Positions 34,483-45,335 of a stretch of DNA of 64,000 nt are shown in pieces; the first letter of the stretch is position 1, and each line of letters opens with the position of its first letter. The stretch is from Gaiellasilicea sp963705515. GTDB lineage: Bacteria > Actinomycetota > Thermoleophilia > Gaiellales > Gaiellaceae. The position numbers were made by a program, and so were the translations under genes. The stretch is from assembly GCA_963705515.1 (NCBI GenBank), contig CAVPJV010000002.1, positions 1 to 64,000 of the forward strand, written 5' to 3'. Below the pieces are notes generated by a model that had not been told where the DNA came from, did no database searches, and was given only the letters and a program-made list of their open reading frames with translations.

Positions 34483-35411
34483 GCACCGTCAACGAAGTCG
34501 GCCGCTACCAGGGCCGCCGCCCGCGCAGCCGGGCCGGCGCAGGGCTCTCCGGCCGCGAGGCGATGCTGCTGCTGATCCCGGCGTTGCTGCCGATCGTGAT
34601 CCTGAGCGTGATCCCGCTCGGGCGCGGGATCTACCTCGGCTTCACCAACTCGCAGGCCGGCCTGAACTTCGACACGAGCTTCATCGGGCTCGACAACTTC
34701 CGGACGCTGATCCACGACGACCTCTTCATCAACTCGTTCAAGATCGGCCTGATCTGGTCGTTCTCGGTGACCGCGATCGGCTTCTGCTTCGCGCTCGGCC
34801 TCGCCCTCCTGCTGAGCCAGGATCTGAGAGGCCGTTGGCTCGCGCGCTCGCTCGCCCTCGTCCCGTGGGCGATGCCCTCGGTGATCGTCGGGATCATGTG
34901 GAAGCTCTTCTTCCAGCCGCAGGCTGGGATCCTGAACGAGATCCTCCGTCGCTTCCACCTTCCGGGCGAGACGACGGACTGGCTCTCGAGCTTCACGTGG
35001 GCGCTGCCGGCGGTGATCCTCGTCGGCGTCTGGGCGGGGATGCCGCAGACCACCATCGCGCTCCTCGCCGGGCTGCAGTCGATTCAGGACGAGCTGCACG
35101 AGGCGGCCGCGGTCGACGGCGCGACGGCCTGGCAGCGCTTCCGGACGATCACCCTGCCCCAGCTGAAGCCCGTGATCATCGCGATCACGACGCTGGACTT
35201 CATCTGGAACTTCAACTCGTTCGGCCTCGTCTACGTCCTCACCGACGGCGGACCGGCGGGGAAGACCCAGCTGCCGATGCTGTTCGGCTACAGCCAGGCG
35301 TTCGAGTACGGCCAATTCGGCTACGCGGCGGCGCTCGGCTGCGCGATGGTGGTCGTGATCTCCGGCGTGCTGATCTTCTACCTCTGGGGCCGGATGAAGG
35401 AGACGCGGTGA
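34479..35411 (+). CDS. MalF-type sugar ABC permease
   Basis: A 310-residue permease with six membrane segments and the EAA loop ELHEAAAVDGATAWQRFRTITLP near residues 205-227, which docks on the ATPase. It lacks the large P2 domain of E. coli MalF, as usual for actinobacterial members. The ATG overlaps the LacI stop and the TGA overlaps the GTG of the next permease. It takes up a sugar delivered by the binding protein at 36328. Confidence 0.93.
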   Translation: MSTVNEVGRYQGRRPRSRAGAGLSGREAMLLLIPALLPIVILSVIPLGRGIYLGFTNSQAGLNFDTSFIGLDNFRTLIHDDLFINSFKIGLIWSFSVTAIGFCFALGLALLLSQDLRGRWLARSLALVPWAMPSVIVGIMWKLFFQPQAGILNEILRRFHLPGETTDWLSSFTWALPAVILVGVWAGMPQTTIALLAGLQSIQDELHEAAAVDGATAWQRFRTITLPQLKPVIIAITTLDFIWNFNSFGLVYVLTDGGPAGKTQLPMLFGYSQAFEYGQFGYAAALGCAMVVVISGVLIFYLWGRMKETR

Positions 35412-36256
35412 TCGTCACTTCGAACCCACGGCGGACGCGCACGTTCCAGTACGTCGCCATGTTCGGTTACGTCCTCTTCCTGGGCTTCCCGCTCCTGTGG
35501 ATGCTCTCGATGTCGTTCAAGGGACCGCGCGAGCTCGTCCAGCTCTACCCGTCCTTGATCCCGGAAGACTTCACGCTCGAGAACTACCGGCTCGCGCTGA
35601 CCGAGGAGAACCACCAGTTCGTCAGGAGCGCGATCAACAGCCTCAAGGTCGCGATCGTGACCGCGCTGCTGACGACCGCGATCGGACTGCCGGCGGCCTA
35701 TGTCTTCGCGCGGCGCAAGGGCATCATCACGCGCGTCGGGCTCGGCTGGATCCTGATCAGCCAGATGTTCCCGCTGATCCTGATCATCATCCCGCTCTTC
35801 CTGCTCCTGCGCGACCTGAAGCTGACGAACTCGCACATCGGCCTCGTCGTCGTCTACATGGTGTGGGCGCTGCCGTTCGTCCTCTGGATGCTCTACAGCT
35901 ACGTGCGCGGGATCCCGCCCGACCTCGAAGAGGCGGCGACGGTCGACGGAGCGACGAGGCTGCAGATCCTGACCGGGATCATCGCGCCGCTGCTGCTCCC
36001 AGGGATCGTCGTCACGGCCATGTTCGCGTTCATCACCGCCTGGAACGAGTTCTTCCTCGCGCTCGTCATCCTCGAGAGCCCCGATCTGACGACGCTGCCG
36101 CTGCGGCTCGCGCAGTACGTGGGCATCGAGGGCGTCGTCAGATTCGGCCCTCTGGCCGCAGCCGCCCTGCTCGCGACCATCCCCAGCATCGTCCTCTTCA
36201 TGTTCTTCCAGCGCTGGCTCACGCGCGGCCTCCTCTCGGGGGCGGTCAAGGGCTAG
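35408..36256 (+). CDS. MalG-type sugar ABC permease
   Basis: A 282-residue permease with six membrane segments. The EAA loop DLEEAATVDGATRLQILTGI lies near residues 177-196, and the C-terminus GLLSGAVKG is the standard MalG ending (GAVKG). GTG start overlaps the MalF-type stop (GTGA). It pairs with the upstream permease. Confidence 0.93.
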   Translation: MIVTSNPRRTRTFQYVAMFGYVLFLGFPLLWMLSMSFKGPRELVQLYPSLIPEDFTLENYRLALTEENHQFVRSAINSLKVAIVTALLTTAIGLPAAYVFARRKGIITRVGLGWILISQMFPLILIIIPLFLLLRDLKLTNSHIGLVVVYMVWALPFVLWMLYSYVRGIPPDLEEAATVDGATRLQILTGIIAPLLLPGIVVTAMFAFITAWNEFFLALVILESPDLTTLPLRLAQYVGIEGVVRFGPLAAAALLATIPSIVLFMFFQRWLTRGLLSGAVKG

Positions 36257-36327
36257 CCATGTCGACCTCAAGAAACCCCCGGCGTCGAATCGGACGGCGC
36301 CAAAGACCGCAGAAAGGCGGGTCAGCA

Positions 36328-37593
36328 ATGAAGAAGGTCCTCGTGCTCGGCGCCTTGGCGCTGCTGTGCACCGTGCTCGTAGCCGGGGCTCAGGCAGGCA
36401 AGCAGGCCACGGTCGTCAAGCTCAAGTTCGCCACGTACGTGTGGCAGCCGACGACTGTCGCCGCGAACAAGTCGATCGTCGAGAGCTGGAACAAGGCCCA
36501 TCCGGGCATCCAGGTCGAGATCGTCCCGGTCGACGTCAACTCGGTCCACGACAAGCTGCTGACGAGCTTTGTCGGCGGCACGGCGGCGGACATCATCCAC
36601 GACGAGGCCGCCGACATCGCCGGCTTCACGCAGCAGGGCTATCTCGCGAACCTGACGCCACTGCTCCCGAAGTCGCTGAAGGCGTCGATCCCGAAGGACC
36701 TCTGGGCGACGACCAACTTCGGCGGCAAGATCACCGGCGTCCCCTCGCTGCTGCAGACGTACAACATCTTCGCGAACATGGACATCCTCAAGTCGGCCGG
36801 GATCAAGGCGCCGACGCTCTCGAATCCGTGGACCTGGTCGCAGTTCCGCACGAACGCGAAGAAGCTGACGAACTCCAGCCGCTACGGCGTCTGCTGGGGC
36901 CTGCGCTCGCCGACGGCCGTGACGCAGACGATGTCGCTCAACTACGGCGGCCAGTTCTTCTACCTCGAGAACGGCAAGTGGGTGTTCAAGTTCGGCCCGA
37001 ACGACCAGAACGTCGTCAAGCAGATGCACGACATGATCCAGGTCGACAAGTCGGTCGATCCGGCTGCGACGGGGCTCTCCGGCAGCGCGGTGCTGCCCGC
37101 CTTCTTCGGCGGCAAGTGCGCGATGACGGTGGCCGGCAACTTCACCGCCCAGTCGATGATCCTGCAGGGGCCGAAGGGCTTCAACTGGGCCATGTTCCCG
37201 CTGCTGAAGGGCGACACGCAGCAGCAGGTGGCCAATCCGCAGACGTACTCGATCTCGGAGCAGAGCAAGAACAAGCAGTCGGCGATGTTCTTCCTCGCCT
37301 ACCTCGTCAACAAGCAGAACCTGGCCAAGCTCGCGCTCGGCGACTGGTTGATCCCGTCGAACCCGGATGCCGGCAAGCTCGCGCGCAAGTCGACGAAGCG
37401 CACCGGCAGCTGGACGGTGGCGACCGCGTCGGTCGTCCACTTCCGCAAGGGCAACTGGGTCTCGCTCGCGGCGTACCCCCGTTGGAAGGCGGAGGTCGCA
37501 CAGCCCGCGTTCGTCCAGTACCTGCGCGGCTCGATCACGCTCCAGGAGCTCGGTAAGCAGCTGGGCGACGGATGGACGAGAGTGCGGGGATAG
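36328..37593 (+). CDS. sugar ABC transporter extracellular substrate-binding protein
   Basis: A 421-residue family 1 solute-binding protein. ATG 36328 has AAAGGCGGG upstream. A Sec signal peptide (MKKVLVLGALALLCTVLVAG) with likely cleavage after AGAQA at 23 precedes the mature domain. Family features are SWNKAHPGIQVEIVPV, DIIHDEAADIAGFTQQGYLA and YGGQFFYLENGKW. It is third in the LacI-controlled operon after the two permeases. The sugar ligand cannot be deduced; the enzymes downstream suggest a glycoside with a non-standard aglycone or an N-glycosidic link. Confidence 0.92.
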   Translation: MKKVLVLGALALLCTVLVAGAQAGKQATVVKLKFATYVWQPTTVAANKSIVESWNKAHPGIQVEIVPVDVNSVHDKLLTSFVGGTAADIIHDEAADIAGFTQQGYLANLTPLLPKSLKASIPKDLWATTNFGGKITGVPSLLQTYNIFANMDILKSAGIKAPTLSNPWTWSQFRTNAKKLTNSSRYGVCWGLRSPTAVTQTMSLNYGGQFFYLENGKWVFKFGPNDQNVVKQMHDMIQVDKSVDPAATGLSGSAVLPAFFGGKCAMTVAGNFTAQSMILQGPKGFNWAMFPLLKGDTQQQVANPQTYSISEQSKNKQSAMFFLAYLVNKQNLAKLALGDWLIPSNPDAGKLARKSTKRTGSWTVATASVVHFRKGNWVSLAAYPRWKAEVAQPAFVQYLRGSITLQELGKQLGDGWTRVRG

Positions 37594-37603
37594 GAACAGC
37601 CAA

Positions 37604-37637
37604 CCCAGCCGGCCGGTCACGCGGCCGGCCGGCTGGG
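37604..37637 (+). terminator. strong hairpin after the binding-protein gene
   Basis: A 13-bp GC-rich stem (CCCAGCCGGCCGG with its complement) follows the binding-protein stop. It has no T-run, so partial termination or protection of the upstream mRNA from 3' decay is more likely than full termination. Genes in the same direction continue downstream. Confidence 0.5.
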
Positions 37638-37668
37638 GCCATGACGACCGCGAATCGAGGATGAGGAC

Positions 37669-38823
37669 GTGAGTGGAGATCTGCTGACCGATCGGGCCGT
37701 CGGCTGCCTGGCGGGAGCCGCTGTCGGCGACGCGCTCGGCGGCGCCACCGAGGGATGGGAGTCGCACGAGATCGAGGCTCACTTCGGCGGCTGGGTGACC
37801 GGGATCGTCGAGTCGATCCGGCGGACGAAGAAGGTGGAGAAGGCGTTCTCCCCGTTCCACAAGGGCGACGGTCACGTCACCGACGACACGCTGATGACGC
37901 GCGTGCTCGTCCACGCCTACGACCTCAAGCGGGACCACCTGGATGCGTACGACGTCGAGGCGCTGATCGTGCCCGCGATCGTCGACGAGAAGATGTGGGT
38001 CCCCGAGCTCGACCGCGAGGACCTGCTCTACCACCGCCTCTTCCTCGCCGAGAAGTGGCTGGTGCTCAAGCTCCGCTACGGGCACGCCGACCCGCGCGAC
38101 GCGGGCGTCGGCAACATCGTCAACTGCGGCGCGGCGATGTACATCGCGCCGGTCGGGATCGCGAACGCCGGCGCTCCGCGGCGCGCGTACGACGAGGCGC
38201 TGGATCTCACCGCCGCGCACCAGTCCAGCTATGGGCGGGAGGCCGCGGGCGTGCTGGCCGCCGCCGTCGCCGCGGCGATGCAGGTCGATGCAACCCCGGA
38301 CACGGTGGTCGAGACGTGCCTCGCGCTTGCCAAGGACGGCACGCGGACGGCGATCGAGGCCGTGGCCGACACCGCTGCGAAGCTGGACGGCTGGCGCGAC
38401 GGCGGCCTCGCCGAGCTGCGGCGGGCGTTCGCGCCCTTCGACTCGGTCGGGGAGCACTACGCCATCCCTGCGCTGAACGCGCGCATCCCGAGCCGGCTGC
38501 ACGCGATCGAGGAGCTGCCGATCGCGCTCGGGCTGCTCGTGGCGACCGGCGGCGACTACGAGGAGACCGTCCTCGGCGGCGTCAACTACGGCCGCGACTC
38601 CGATTCGATCGCCTCGATGGGTGGCGCACTCGCCGGGGCGCTCGGCAATCCGCTTCGCCGCGACTGGGTCGACGACGTCTCCGCCGCGAGCAAGATCGAC
38701 GTCGAGGACGGGGGCAGGCGCATGGCCGTCGTCGCCGCGGAGATCTTCGCCAAGGACCTCCAGCGCCACCAGGAGCGGGCGCAGGCGTTGGCCGCCCTCA
38801 CCGCCGGAGAGGTGCCTGCTTGA
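37669..38823 (+). CDS. ADP-ribosylglycohydrolase-family protein (first of two)
   Basis: A 384-residue member of the ARH/DraG all-helical hydrolase family, which uses two Mg ions to cleave N- or O-glycosidic ADP-ribose bonds or related ribosides. GCLAGAAVGDALGGATEGW near residues 14-32 is the family N-terminal motif. VTDDTLMT near 70 supplies metal ligands, and YGRDSDSIASMGGALAGALG near 305 is the C-terminal metal motif. Placement in a sugar-import operon argues for a small glycoside or nucleoside substrate, not protein de-ADP-ribosylation. That is inference. The GTG start at 37669 follows GAGGAC. The stop overlaps the next family member. Confidence 0.88.
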   Translation: MSGDLLTDRAVGCLAGAAVGDALGGATEGWESHEIEAHFGGWVTGIVESIRRTKKVEKAFSPFHKGDGHVTDDTLMTRVLVHAYDLKRDHLDAYDVEALIVPAIVDEKMWVPELDREDLLYHRLFLAEKWLVLKLRYGHADPRDAGVGNIVNCGAAMYIAPVGIANAGAPRRAYDEALDLTAAHQSSYGREAAGVLAAAVAAAMQVDATPDTVVETCLALAKDGTRTAIEAVADTAAKLDGWRDGGLAELRRAFAPFDSVGEHYAIPALNARIPSRLHAIEELPIALGLLVATGGDYEETVLGGVNYGRDSDSIASMGGALAGALGNPLRRDWVDDVSAASKIDVEDGGRRMAVVAAEIFAKDLQRHQERAQALAALTAGEVPA

Positions 38824-40163
38824 GAGTGACCTGGGTGCAGCCGGAGGATCTCGTCGGGCACGAGCTCCGGCAGGCCCGGGAGGAGGGCAAGGACGTCGAC
38901 GGTGTCGAGGAGCGCTGGTTCGCGGCGGGCGGGGCGCCCGCTCCCGGACGCGGCGCCTCCCAGGAGCCGGTTGCGCCGGAGCTGCGGTCGCTCGCGCTCG
39001 ACCTGCTCGACGAGCTCGACGCGCTGCCTCGCCCGCTGGCGGCGGCGGAGCCGGCGGGGTTCGAGGAGATGCTCGCCGCGGCCGACCCCGTGAGCCGGCG
39101 GGAAGCGAGCGACCTTTCCGGCCGGATCGCCGGCGCGTGGCTGGGCCGCGCGGCCGGCTGTGTGCTCGGCAAGCCGGTCGAGAACATCCCGCGGGCCGGG
39201 ATCCGCGCGATCGCGGAGGCGACGGACAACTGGCCTGTGCGAGGGTGGTTCACGGCCGCGGGTCTACCGGAGGAAGTCGCGGAGCGCTGGCCGTGGAACC
39301 GCGCCAGCCGCCCGACGAGCCTCGCCGAGAACATCGCCGGGATCCCCGAGGACGACGATCTCAACTTCACGATGCTCGGCGTTGCGCTGCTCGAGCGCTG
39401 CGGCACCGGCTTCGACGCGCTCGACGTCGCCAAGATCTGGCTCGACTACATGCCGCCGGGGCGGATCTTCACCGCCGAGCGGGTCGCCGTGCGCAACCTG
39501 CTCGAGGCGTACCTGCCGCCCGAGACGGCGACGCGGCGCAACCCCTTCCGCGAGTGGATCGGCGCGCGGTTGCGCGTCGACGCGTACGGCTGGGCCGCTC
39601 CCGGCGACCCGGTCGCAGCGGCGCGAATGGCGTGGGAGGACGCGCGCGTCAGTCACACGGCGAACGGCGTCTACGCGGCGATGTTCATGGCCGCGGCCCA
39701 CGCAGCGTCGGTCGCGGGATCGTCGCCGGCGGCCTGTGCCGACGCCGGTCTCTCGGTCGTTCCGGCCGAGAGCAGGCTCGCCGAGGCACTGCGGACGGCG
39801 CGCGGGTTGGCCGGGATTGCCTGGGAGGAGGTCGTCGACGAGCTCTATGCCCGCTACGACCGCTACCACTGGGTGCACGCGATCAACAACACTGCGCTTG
39901 TGGCCGCCGCGCTCTACGCATTCGACGACGACTTCTCCGGGGCGATCTCGGCGGTCGTGCAGGGCGGCTGGGACACGGACACGAACGGCGCCGCAGTCGG
40001 TTCGATCGTCGGCGCGGTTGTCGGAGTCGACGGGATCGAGGAGCGCTGGTCGGCGCCGCTCGGCGGCCGCTTCACGAGCTCGCTGCCGGGCTTCGACGGG
40101 ATCACGCTCGACGAGCTCGTTCGACGGACGCTCGCCGTCGCCGGCGCTCCCGCAGCAGCGTGA
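38820..40163 (+). CDS. ADP-ribosylglycohydrolase-family protein (second of two)
   Basis: A 447-residue ARH-family protein, longer than its neighbour through a 90-residue N-terminal extension. RIAGAWLGRAAGCVLGKPVE near 102-120 is the family motif. EDDDLNFTML near 180 replaces the usual TDDT, so the first metal site is altered. QGGWDTDTNGAAVGSIVGAVVG near 380-400 keeps the C-terminal metal motif. It is therefore a paralogue with a different active site, perhaps acting on a different bond or step. The start is TTG 38820 (TTGA overlap) or GTG 38826. Confidence 0.85.
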   Translation: MRVTWVQPEDLVGHELRQAREEGKDVDGVEERWFAAGGAPAPGRGASQEPVAPELRSLALDLLDELDALPRPLAAAEPAGFEEMLAAADPVSRREASDLSGRIAGAWLGRAAGCVLGKPVENIPRAGIRAIAEATDNWPVRGWFTAAGLPEEVAERWPWNRASRPTSLAENIAGIPEDDDLNFTMLGVALLERCGTGFDALDVAKIWLDYMPPGRIFTAERVAVRNLLEAYLPPETATRRNPFREWIGARLRVDAYGWAAPGDPVAAARMAWEDARVSHTANGVYAAMFMAAAHAASVAGSSPAACADAGLSVVPAESRLAEALRTARGLAGIAWEEVVDELYARYDRYHWVHAINNTALVAAALYAFDDDFSGAISAVVQGGWDTDTNGAAVGSIVGAVVGVDGIEERWSAPLGGRFTSSLPGFDGITLDELVRRTLAVAGAPAAA

Positions 40164-41947
40164 GCATCCCGCTGGAGAAGCCGCGGGACCCGCTCGTGCC
40201 GCGGCCGCTCGACCTGCACACGCCCGTGCCCCTCGAGCCGGACGCCGACCTGGCGCCACTCGACACCGCGAAGATCTTCGCGGCCCCGAATGATCCGGCC
40301 GACTGGCCGGCCTGGCGCGCCGCTCTCACCCGCTGGCGCGAGGAGGCGACGGCCCGGATCGGCTACGACGACGCGCCTACGCAGCGCCGGAGTACGCCTG
40401 GACGCAGCGCTGCCACGTCGTCGCGCTCGCCTGGCTCTGGGACGAGCTGCTCTTCGACCACGCCGCGGGCCGCTTCACGCCGGAGCGCTTCTGCGCCGAG
40501 TCCGAGCGCGAGTTCGGCGGCTTCGACGGGATCGTGCTCTGGCACGCGTATCCGGTGATCGGGATCGACGACCGCAACCAGTTCGACTACTACCGCGACG
40601 TCCCCGGGATCTGCGAGCTGGTGGTGGAGCTGCAGGGACGCGGCCTGCGCGTCTTCGTCAACTACAACCCGTGGGACGTCGGCACGCGGCGCGAGCCGGT
40701 CGCGGACGATCTCGCGATCGCGGAGCTCGTGCGCGAGCTCGGCGTCGACGGCGTCTTTCTCGACACGATGAAGGAGGCACAGCCCGGCCTGCGCGCAGCG
40801 CTCGACGGCGTCAAGGCCGGGATCGCGCTCGAGGGCGAGTCGACGCTGCCCCTCGCGCGCACGGTCGACCACCACCTCTCCTGGGCGCAGTGGTTCGCGG
40901 ACAGCGACGTGCCGGGAGTGCTCCGCGCCCGCTGGTTCGAGCAGCGGCACATGCTCCATCACACGCGCCGCTGGAACCGCGACCACACCGAGGAGCTGCA
41001 CAGCGCCTGGTTGAACGGCGTCGGCATCCTCGTCTGGGAGAACGTCTTCGGCGCCTGGGTCGGCTGGAGCGAGCGGGACAAGGGGCTGCTTGCGGGCGAT
41101 GCGCCCGGTGCAGCGGGAGTACGCCGACCTGCTGGCGAACGGGCGAGTGGACGCCGCTCGCCGCGGCGAGCGCGGATACACGTGTCGTCGCCTCACGCTG
41201 GAGCGACGGCGAGACGACGCTCTGGACGCTTGCGAACCGCGGCGGGGACTATGAGGGGCCGGTCGGCGAGCTCGAGGTCGAGATCCCGGCGCTGGGGATC
41301 GCTGCGTTCCTCGGGGCCGACGAGCTGGTGGTCGCCGGCGGCGGCGACCCGACCTTCCCCGCGCGTGAGGCTGCGCGGATGCCCGCGCCTGTCGTTCGCG
41401 TCGAGTCCGTGCCGGACGGCTTCGCCGCCGTCGAGCCGCGGCCCGTGACGGCCGTCTTCCGGCGGCGCGAGACCGGGACCTACGGCGAGGCGCCGTACGT
41501 CGAGGAGTGGAAGCCGCTGCCGCCGCGCCTGCACGACTTCGTCGAGGTCGAGCGGCCGGCCCCCCGTGGGCGGTTTGCGATCGGGATCCGCGAGGTCTCG
41601 GACGAGTCCGGCGCGCCTCTGACCGGGATCGACCTCGCAGAGGCGCGCGTCGCCGCCGCCGCCGCCGGTGCGCGGCTGCCCACCGAGGACGAGTGGCAGC
41701 TCGCCGCCGAGGCCGGATTGCTGGAGCGGCTCGAGCCGCTCGTCTGGAACTGGACGGAGAGCGAGCACTCGGACGGGCGGACGCGCTTCGCGATCCTCAA
41801 GGGCGGCTCCGACTGGCTGCCCGAGGGCTCGGACTGGTACGTCGACGGCGGCCCTCAGGACGCAAACTACTCGCTGAAGCTGCTGCTGCTCGGCGCCGGG
41901 ATGGCACGGTCGCCTCGGATCGGCTTCCGGCTGGCGGTCGACCTGCG

Positions 41948-41951
<4 letters not shown>
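40160..41951 (+). pseudogene. frameshifted TIM-barrel glycosidase-like/formylglycine-enzyme-like protein
   Basis: One gene of about 597 codons broken by three single-base shifts: one base lost near 40375, one gained near 41091 and one gained near 41144. Read across them it is colinear and stop-free. It starts at GTG 40160 (VSIPLEKPRDPLVPRPLDLH). The middle part resembles a TIM-barrel carbohydrate enzyme (WHAYPVIGIDDRNQFDYYRD; VFVNYNPWDVGTRREP; GVDGVFLDTMKEA). A beta domain follows, then a C-terminal FGE-sulfatase-like domain (RLPTEDEWQLAAEAG; LVWNWTESEHSDGRTRFAILKGG). It overlaps both neighbours by four bases. The lack of stops and intact overlaps suggest a sequencing or assembly error, or a very recent loss. 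Confidence 0.75.
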
Positions 41952-43143
<1,192 letters not shown>

Positions 43144-43147
<4 letters not shown>

Positions 43148-43929
43148 CCGTCCCGCCTCTGACCTGGCTCTACGTGCCGGCCGACCGGCCCGACCGGATC
43201 GAGAAGGCGATCGCCTCCCGTGCCCACGCCGTCATCGTCGATCTCGAGGACGCGGTCGCCCCAGGCGCAAAGGCGGAGGCGCGGGCCGGACTTGCGGCGC
43301 TCCTCACCGAGCCTCGGGGCAAGCCGGTCTACGTCCGTGTCAACGCCGGCTCGGCCGAGGATCTGGAGGCGGTCGCCGTGCTCGCGCTGAGCGGGATCCT
43401 GGTGCCGAAGGTCGCCAGTCCCGAGGACGTGCCCGCCACCGATCTGCCGGTGCACTGCCTGATCGAGTCGGCGGCCGGACTCGAGGCCGCCTACGCGATT
43501 GCGAGCACCGCGGGCGTCGCGGGGATCTCGCTCGGCGAGGCCGACCTGCGCTCAGAGACGGGTGCGCTCGAGGCCGGGCTCGACTGGGCCCGCGGCAGGA
43601 TCGTCAACGCAGCCGTCGCCGCCGGGCTGCCGCGCCCGCCGCAGTCCGTCTACCCGCACGTCCGCGACGCGGAAGGTCTCGCGCGTTCCTGCGCCCGCGG
43701 CCGCGAGCTCGGCCATCTCGGCCGCACGGCGATCCATCCCGATCAGCTGCCGGTGATCGAGCAGGCGTACCTGCCGACGAGCGAGGAGGTCGAACGCGCC
43801 CGCGCAACGGTCGAGCGGCTGGAGGCGGCGGCAGTGGGGACGCTCGGCGACGGCGAGTTCGTCGATGCGGCCATGCTCGGAGCCGCCCGCCAGATCGTGG
43901 CCTTGGCCGAGTCGTACGGAACGGCCTAG
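43144..43929 (+). CDS. CitE-like CoA-ester lyase (HpcH/HpaI family)
   Basis: A 261-residue TIM-barrel lyase. TWLYVPADRPDRIEKAIA, VIVDLEDAVAPGAKAEAR with the Mg-site Asp/Glu, GKPVYVRVNA, CLIESAAGLEAAYAIA and GEADLRSE are the hallmarks of malyl-CoA/citramalyl-CoA/citryl-CoA lyases. It cleaves a beta-hydroxyacyl-CoA into acetyl-CoA or propionyl-CoA and a 2-oxoacid such as glyoxylate or pyruvate. Coupled to the CoA-transferase gene, it ends the LacI-controlled operon. Its TAG stop lies in a CTAG shared with the convergent GH3 gene. Confidence 0.9.
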
Positions 43930-45335
43930 CGGGTCGCGGCCGCCATCGCCTCGAGGTTCGCCCGCCCGGCGCCGAGGGTGGCGATGAACGCCCCCGCCTC
44001 GGGCCGGCTGCCCGGAATCCCGGTCTCGACGACGACGAGGTCGGGACGAAGGGCGGCGGCTGTGGCAATCGTCTGCTCCTGCCACGCGTGTCTCGCGGCA
44101 TCGCGCGCGACGACCACGAGGCGGCGTCCGTCGTGCTCCTCCAGCAAGGCGGCCAGATCATCGGTTGGCCCGCGAAGCCGGACCGAGACAGCGTCGGGGA
44201 GGACGTCGGCCGGGCCGTGCAGGGCTTCGCCGGCGGCGATGTTCGCCTCGGGGAGGAGCTCGAGGACGAGGATCGGGCCGGCGATCGTGACGTCGCCCGA
44301 CACCTGGAGCGCACGCCGCGCGGCCTCGGCGCCGACATCACGGCCGGCTGCGCCGGCGCTCGTGGGCGACGCCCACCGGCCTAGCGCGGCGACGCGAGCC
44401 GCTGCGTCTGCCAGCCGCTCCTCCGTGAGACGACCGTTGCGGACAGCGTCGACGATTGCGGCGTGCACGCGCTCGACCGCATCCTCGTGCAGGTCGTGGC
44501 CGAGCCCGAGCGAGTCCGCGCCGGCGATCAGCGCACGGACGGCCGCTTCCTCGACGCCGTAGGTCGAGCTGACGGCGGCCATCTCGAGCGCGTCGGTGAC
44601 GATCAGGCCCTCGAAGCCGAGCTCGGCGCGCAGAAGGTCCATCAGAATCGCGCGGCTCAGCGTCGCCGGCGCGTCGTCCAGCGCGGGCACGAGCAGATGG
44701 CCGGCCATCACGGCCCGAGTCCCGGCGGCGATCGCAGCGCGGAACGGCAGCAGCGCGGTGTCGAGGTCGCCCTCGATCACCGGGAGCTCCCGGTGCGAGT
44801 CGGCAGCCGTGTCCCCGTGTCCGGGGAAGTGCTTCGCGCAGGCCGCCACTCCCTGGCGCTGCGTGCCGGTGACGAACGCAGCGACGTGGCGCGCGACGAG
44901 CTCGGGGTCGGCGCCGAAGCTGCGCACGCCGATGACGGGGTTCAGGGGATTGGTGTTGGCGTCCGCGACCGGGGCGAGGTTCAGGTTGACGCCCGCCGCG
45001 GCCAGCTCGCCTGCGATCGCGCCTGCCACCGCCTCGGTCAGCGCCACGTCGTCGACGGCGCCGAGCGCGAGGTTACCGGGGTACGAGCTGCCGTGCTCCG
45101 CCTCGAGCCGCGTCACGTCGCCTCCCTCCTCGTCGATCGAGATCAGGAGCTCGGGCCGCTCGGCGCGAAGGGCTGCCGTCAGCTCGGCGAGCTGGCCGGG
45201 AGCGCGGACGTTGTAAGCGAAGAGGGTGATTCCGCCGAGTCCCCGCTCGAGCCAGCGCGCCACCCAGTCCGGGACGACGTGGCCGGGGAAGCTGGGGTGC
45301 AGACAGGCCGCAGCGAGGCGGTCGAGCTCGCTCAC
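43926..45335 (-). CDS. nagZ: glycoside hydrolase family 3 beta-N-acetylhexosaminidase (NagZ-like)
   Basis: A 469-residue GH3 enzyme. The NagZ signature KHFPGHGDTAADSHRELP near residues 155-172 holds the His/Asp acid-base dyad, and the nucleophile Asp lies in LIVTDALEMAAV near 233. There is also a shorter C-terminal domain. NagZ releases GlcNAc from muropeptides or chitobiose-like sugars. There is no signal peptide, so it acts in the cytoplasm on imported sugars. The GTG start at 45335 overlaps the permease stop (GTGA). It closes the minus-strand amino-sugar operon. Context with murQ, nagA and a SIS-type deaminase strongly supports cell-wall sugar recycling. Confidence 0.9.
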   Translation of the reverse strand: MSELDRLAAACLHPSFPGHVVPDWVARWLERGLGGITLFAYNVRAPGQLAELTAALRAERPELLISIDEEGGDVTRLEAEHGSSYPGNLALGAVDDVALTEAVAGAIAGELAAAGVNLNLAPVADANTNPLNPVIGVRSFGADPELVARHVAAFVTGTQRQGVAACAKHFPGHGDTAADSHRELPVIEGDLDTALLPFRAAIAAGTRAVMAGHLLVPALDDAPATLSRAILMDLLRAELGFEGLIVTDALEMAAVSSTYGVEEAAVRALIAGADSLGLGHDLHEDAVERVHAAIVDAVRNGRLTEERLADAAARVAALGRWASPTSAGAAGRDVGAEAARRALQVSGDVTIAGPILVLELLPEANIAAGEALHGPADVLPDAVSVRLRGPTDDLAALLEEHDGRRLVVVARDAARHAWQEQTIATAAALRPDLVVVETGIPGSRPEAGAFIATLGAGRANLEAMAAATR

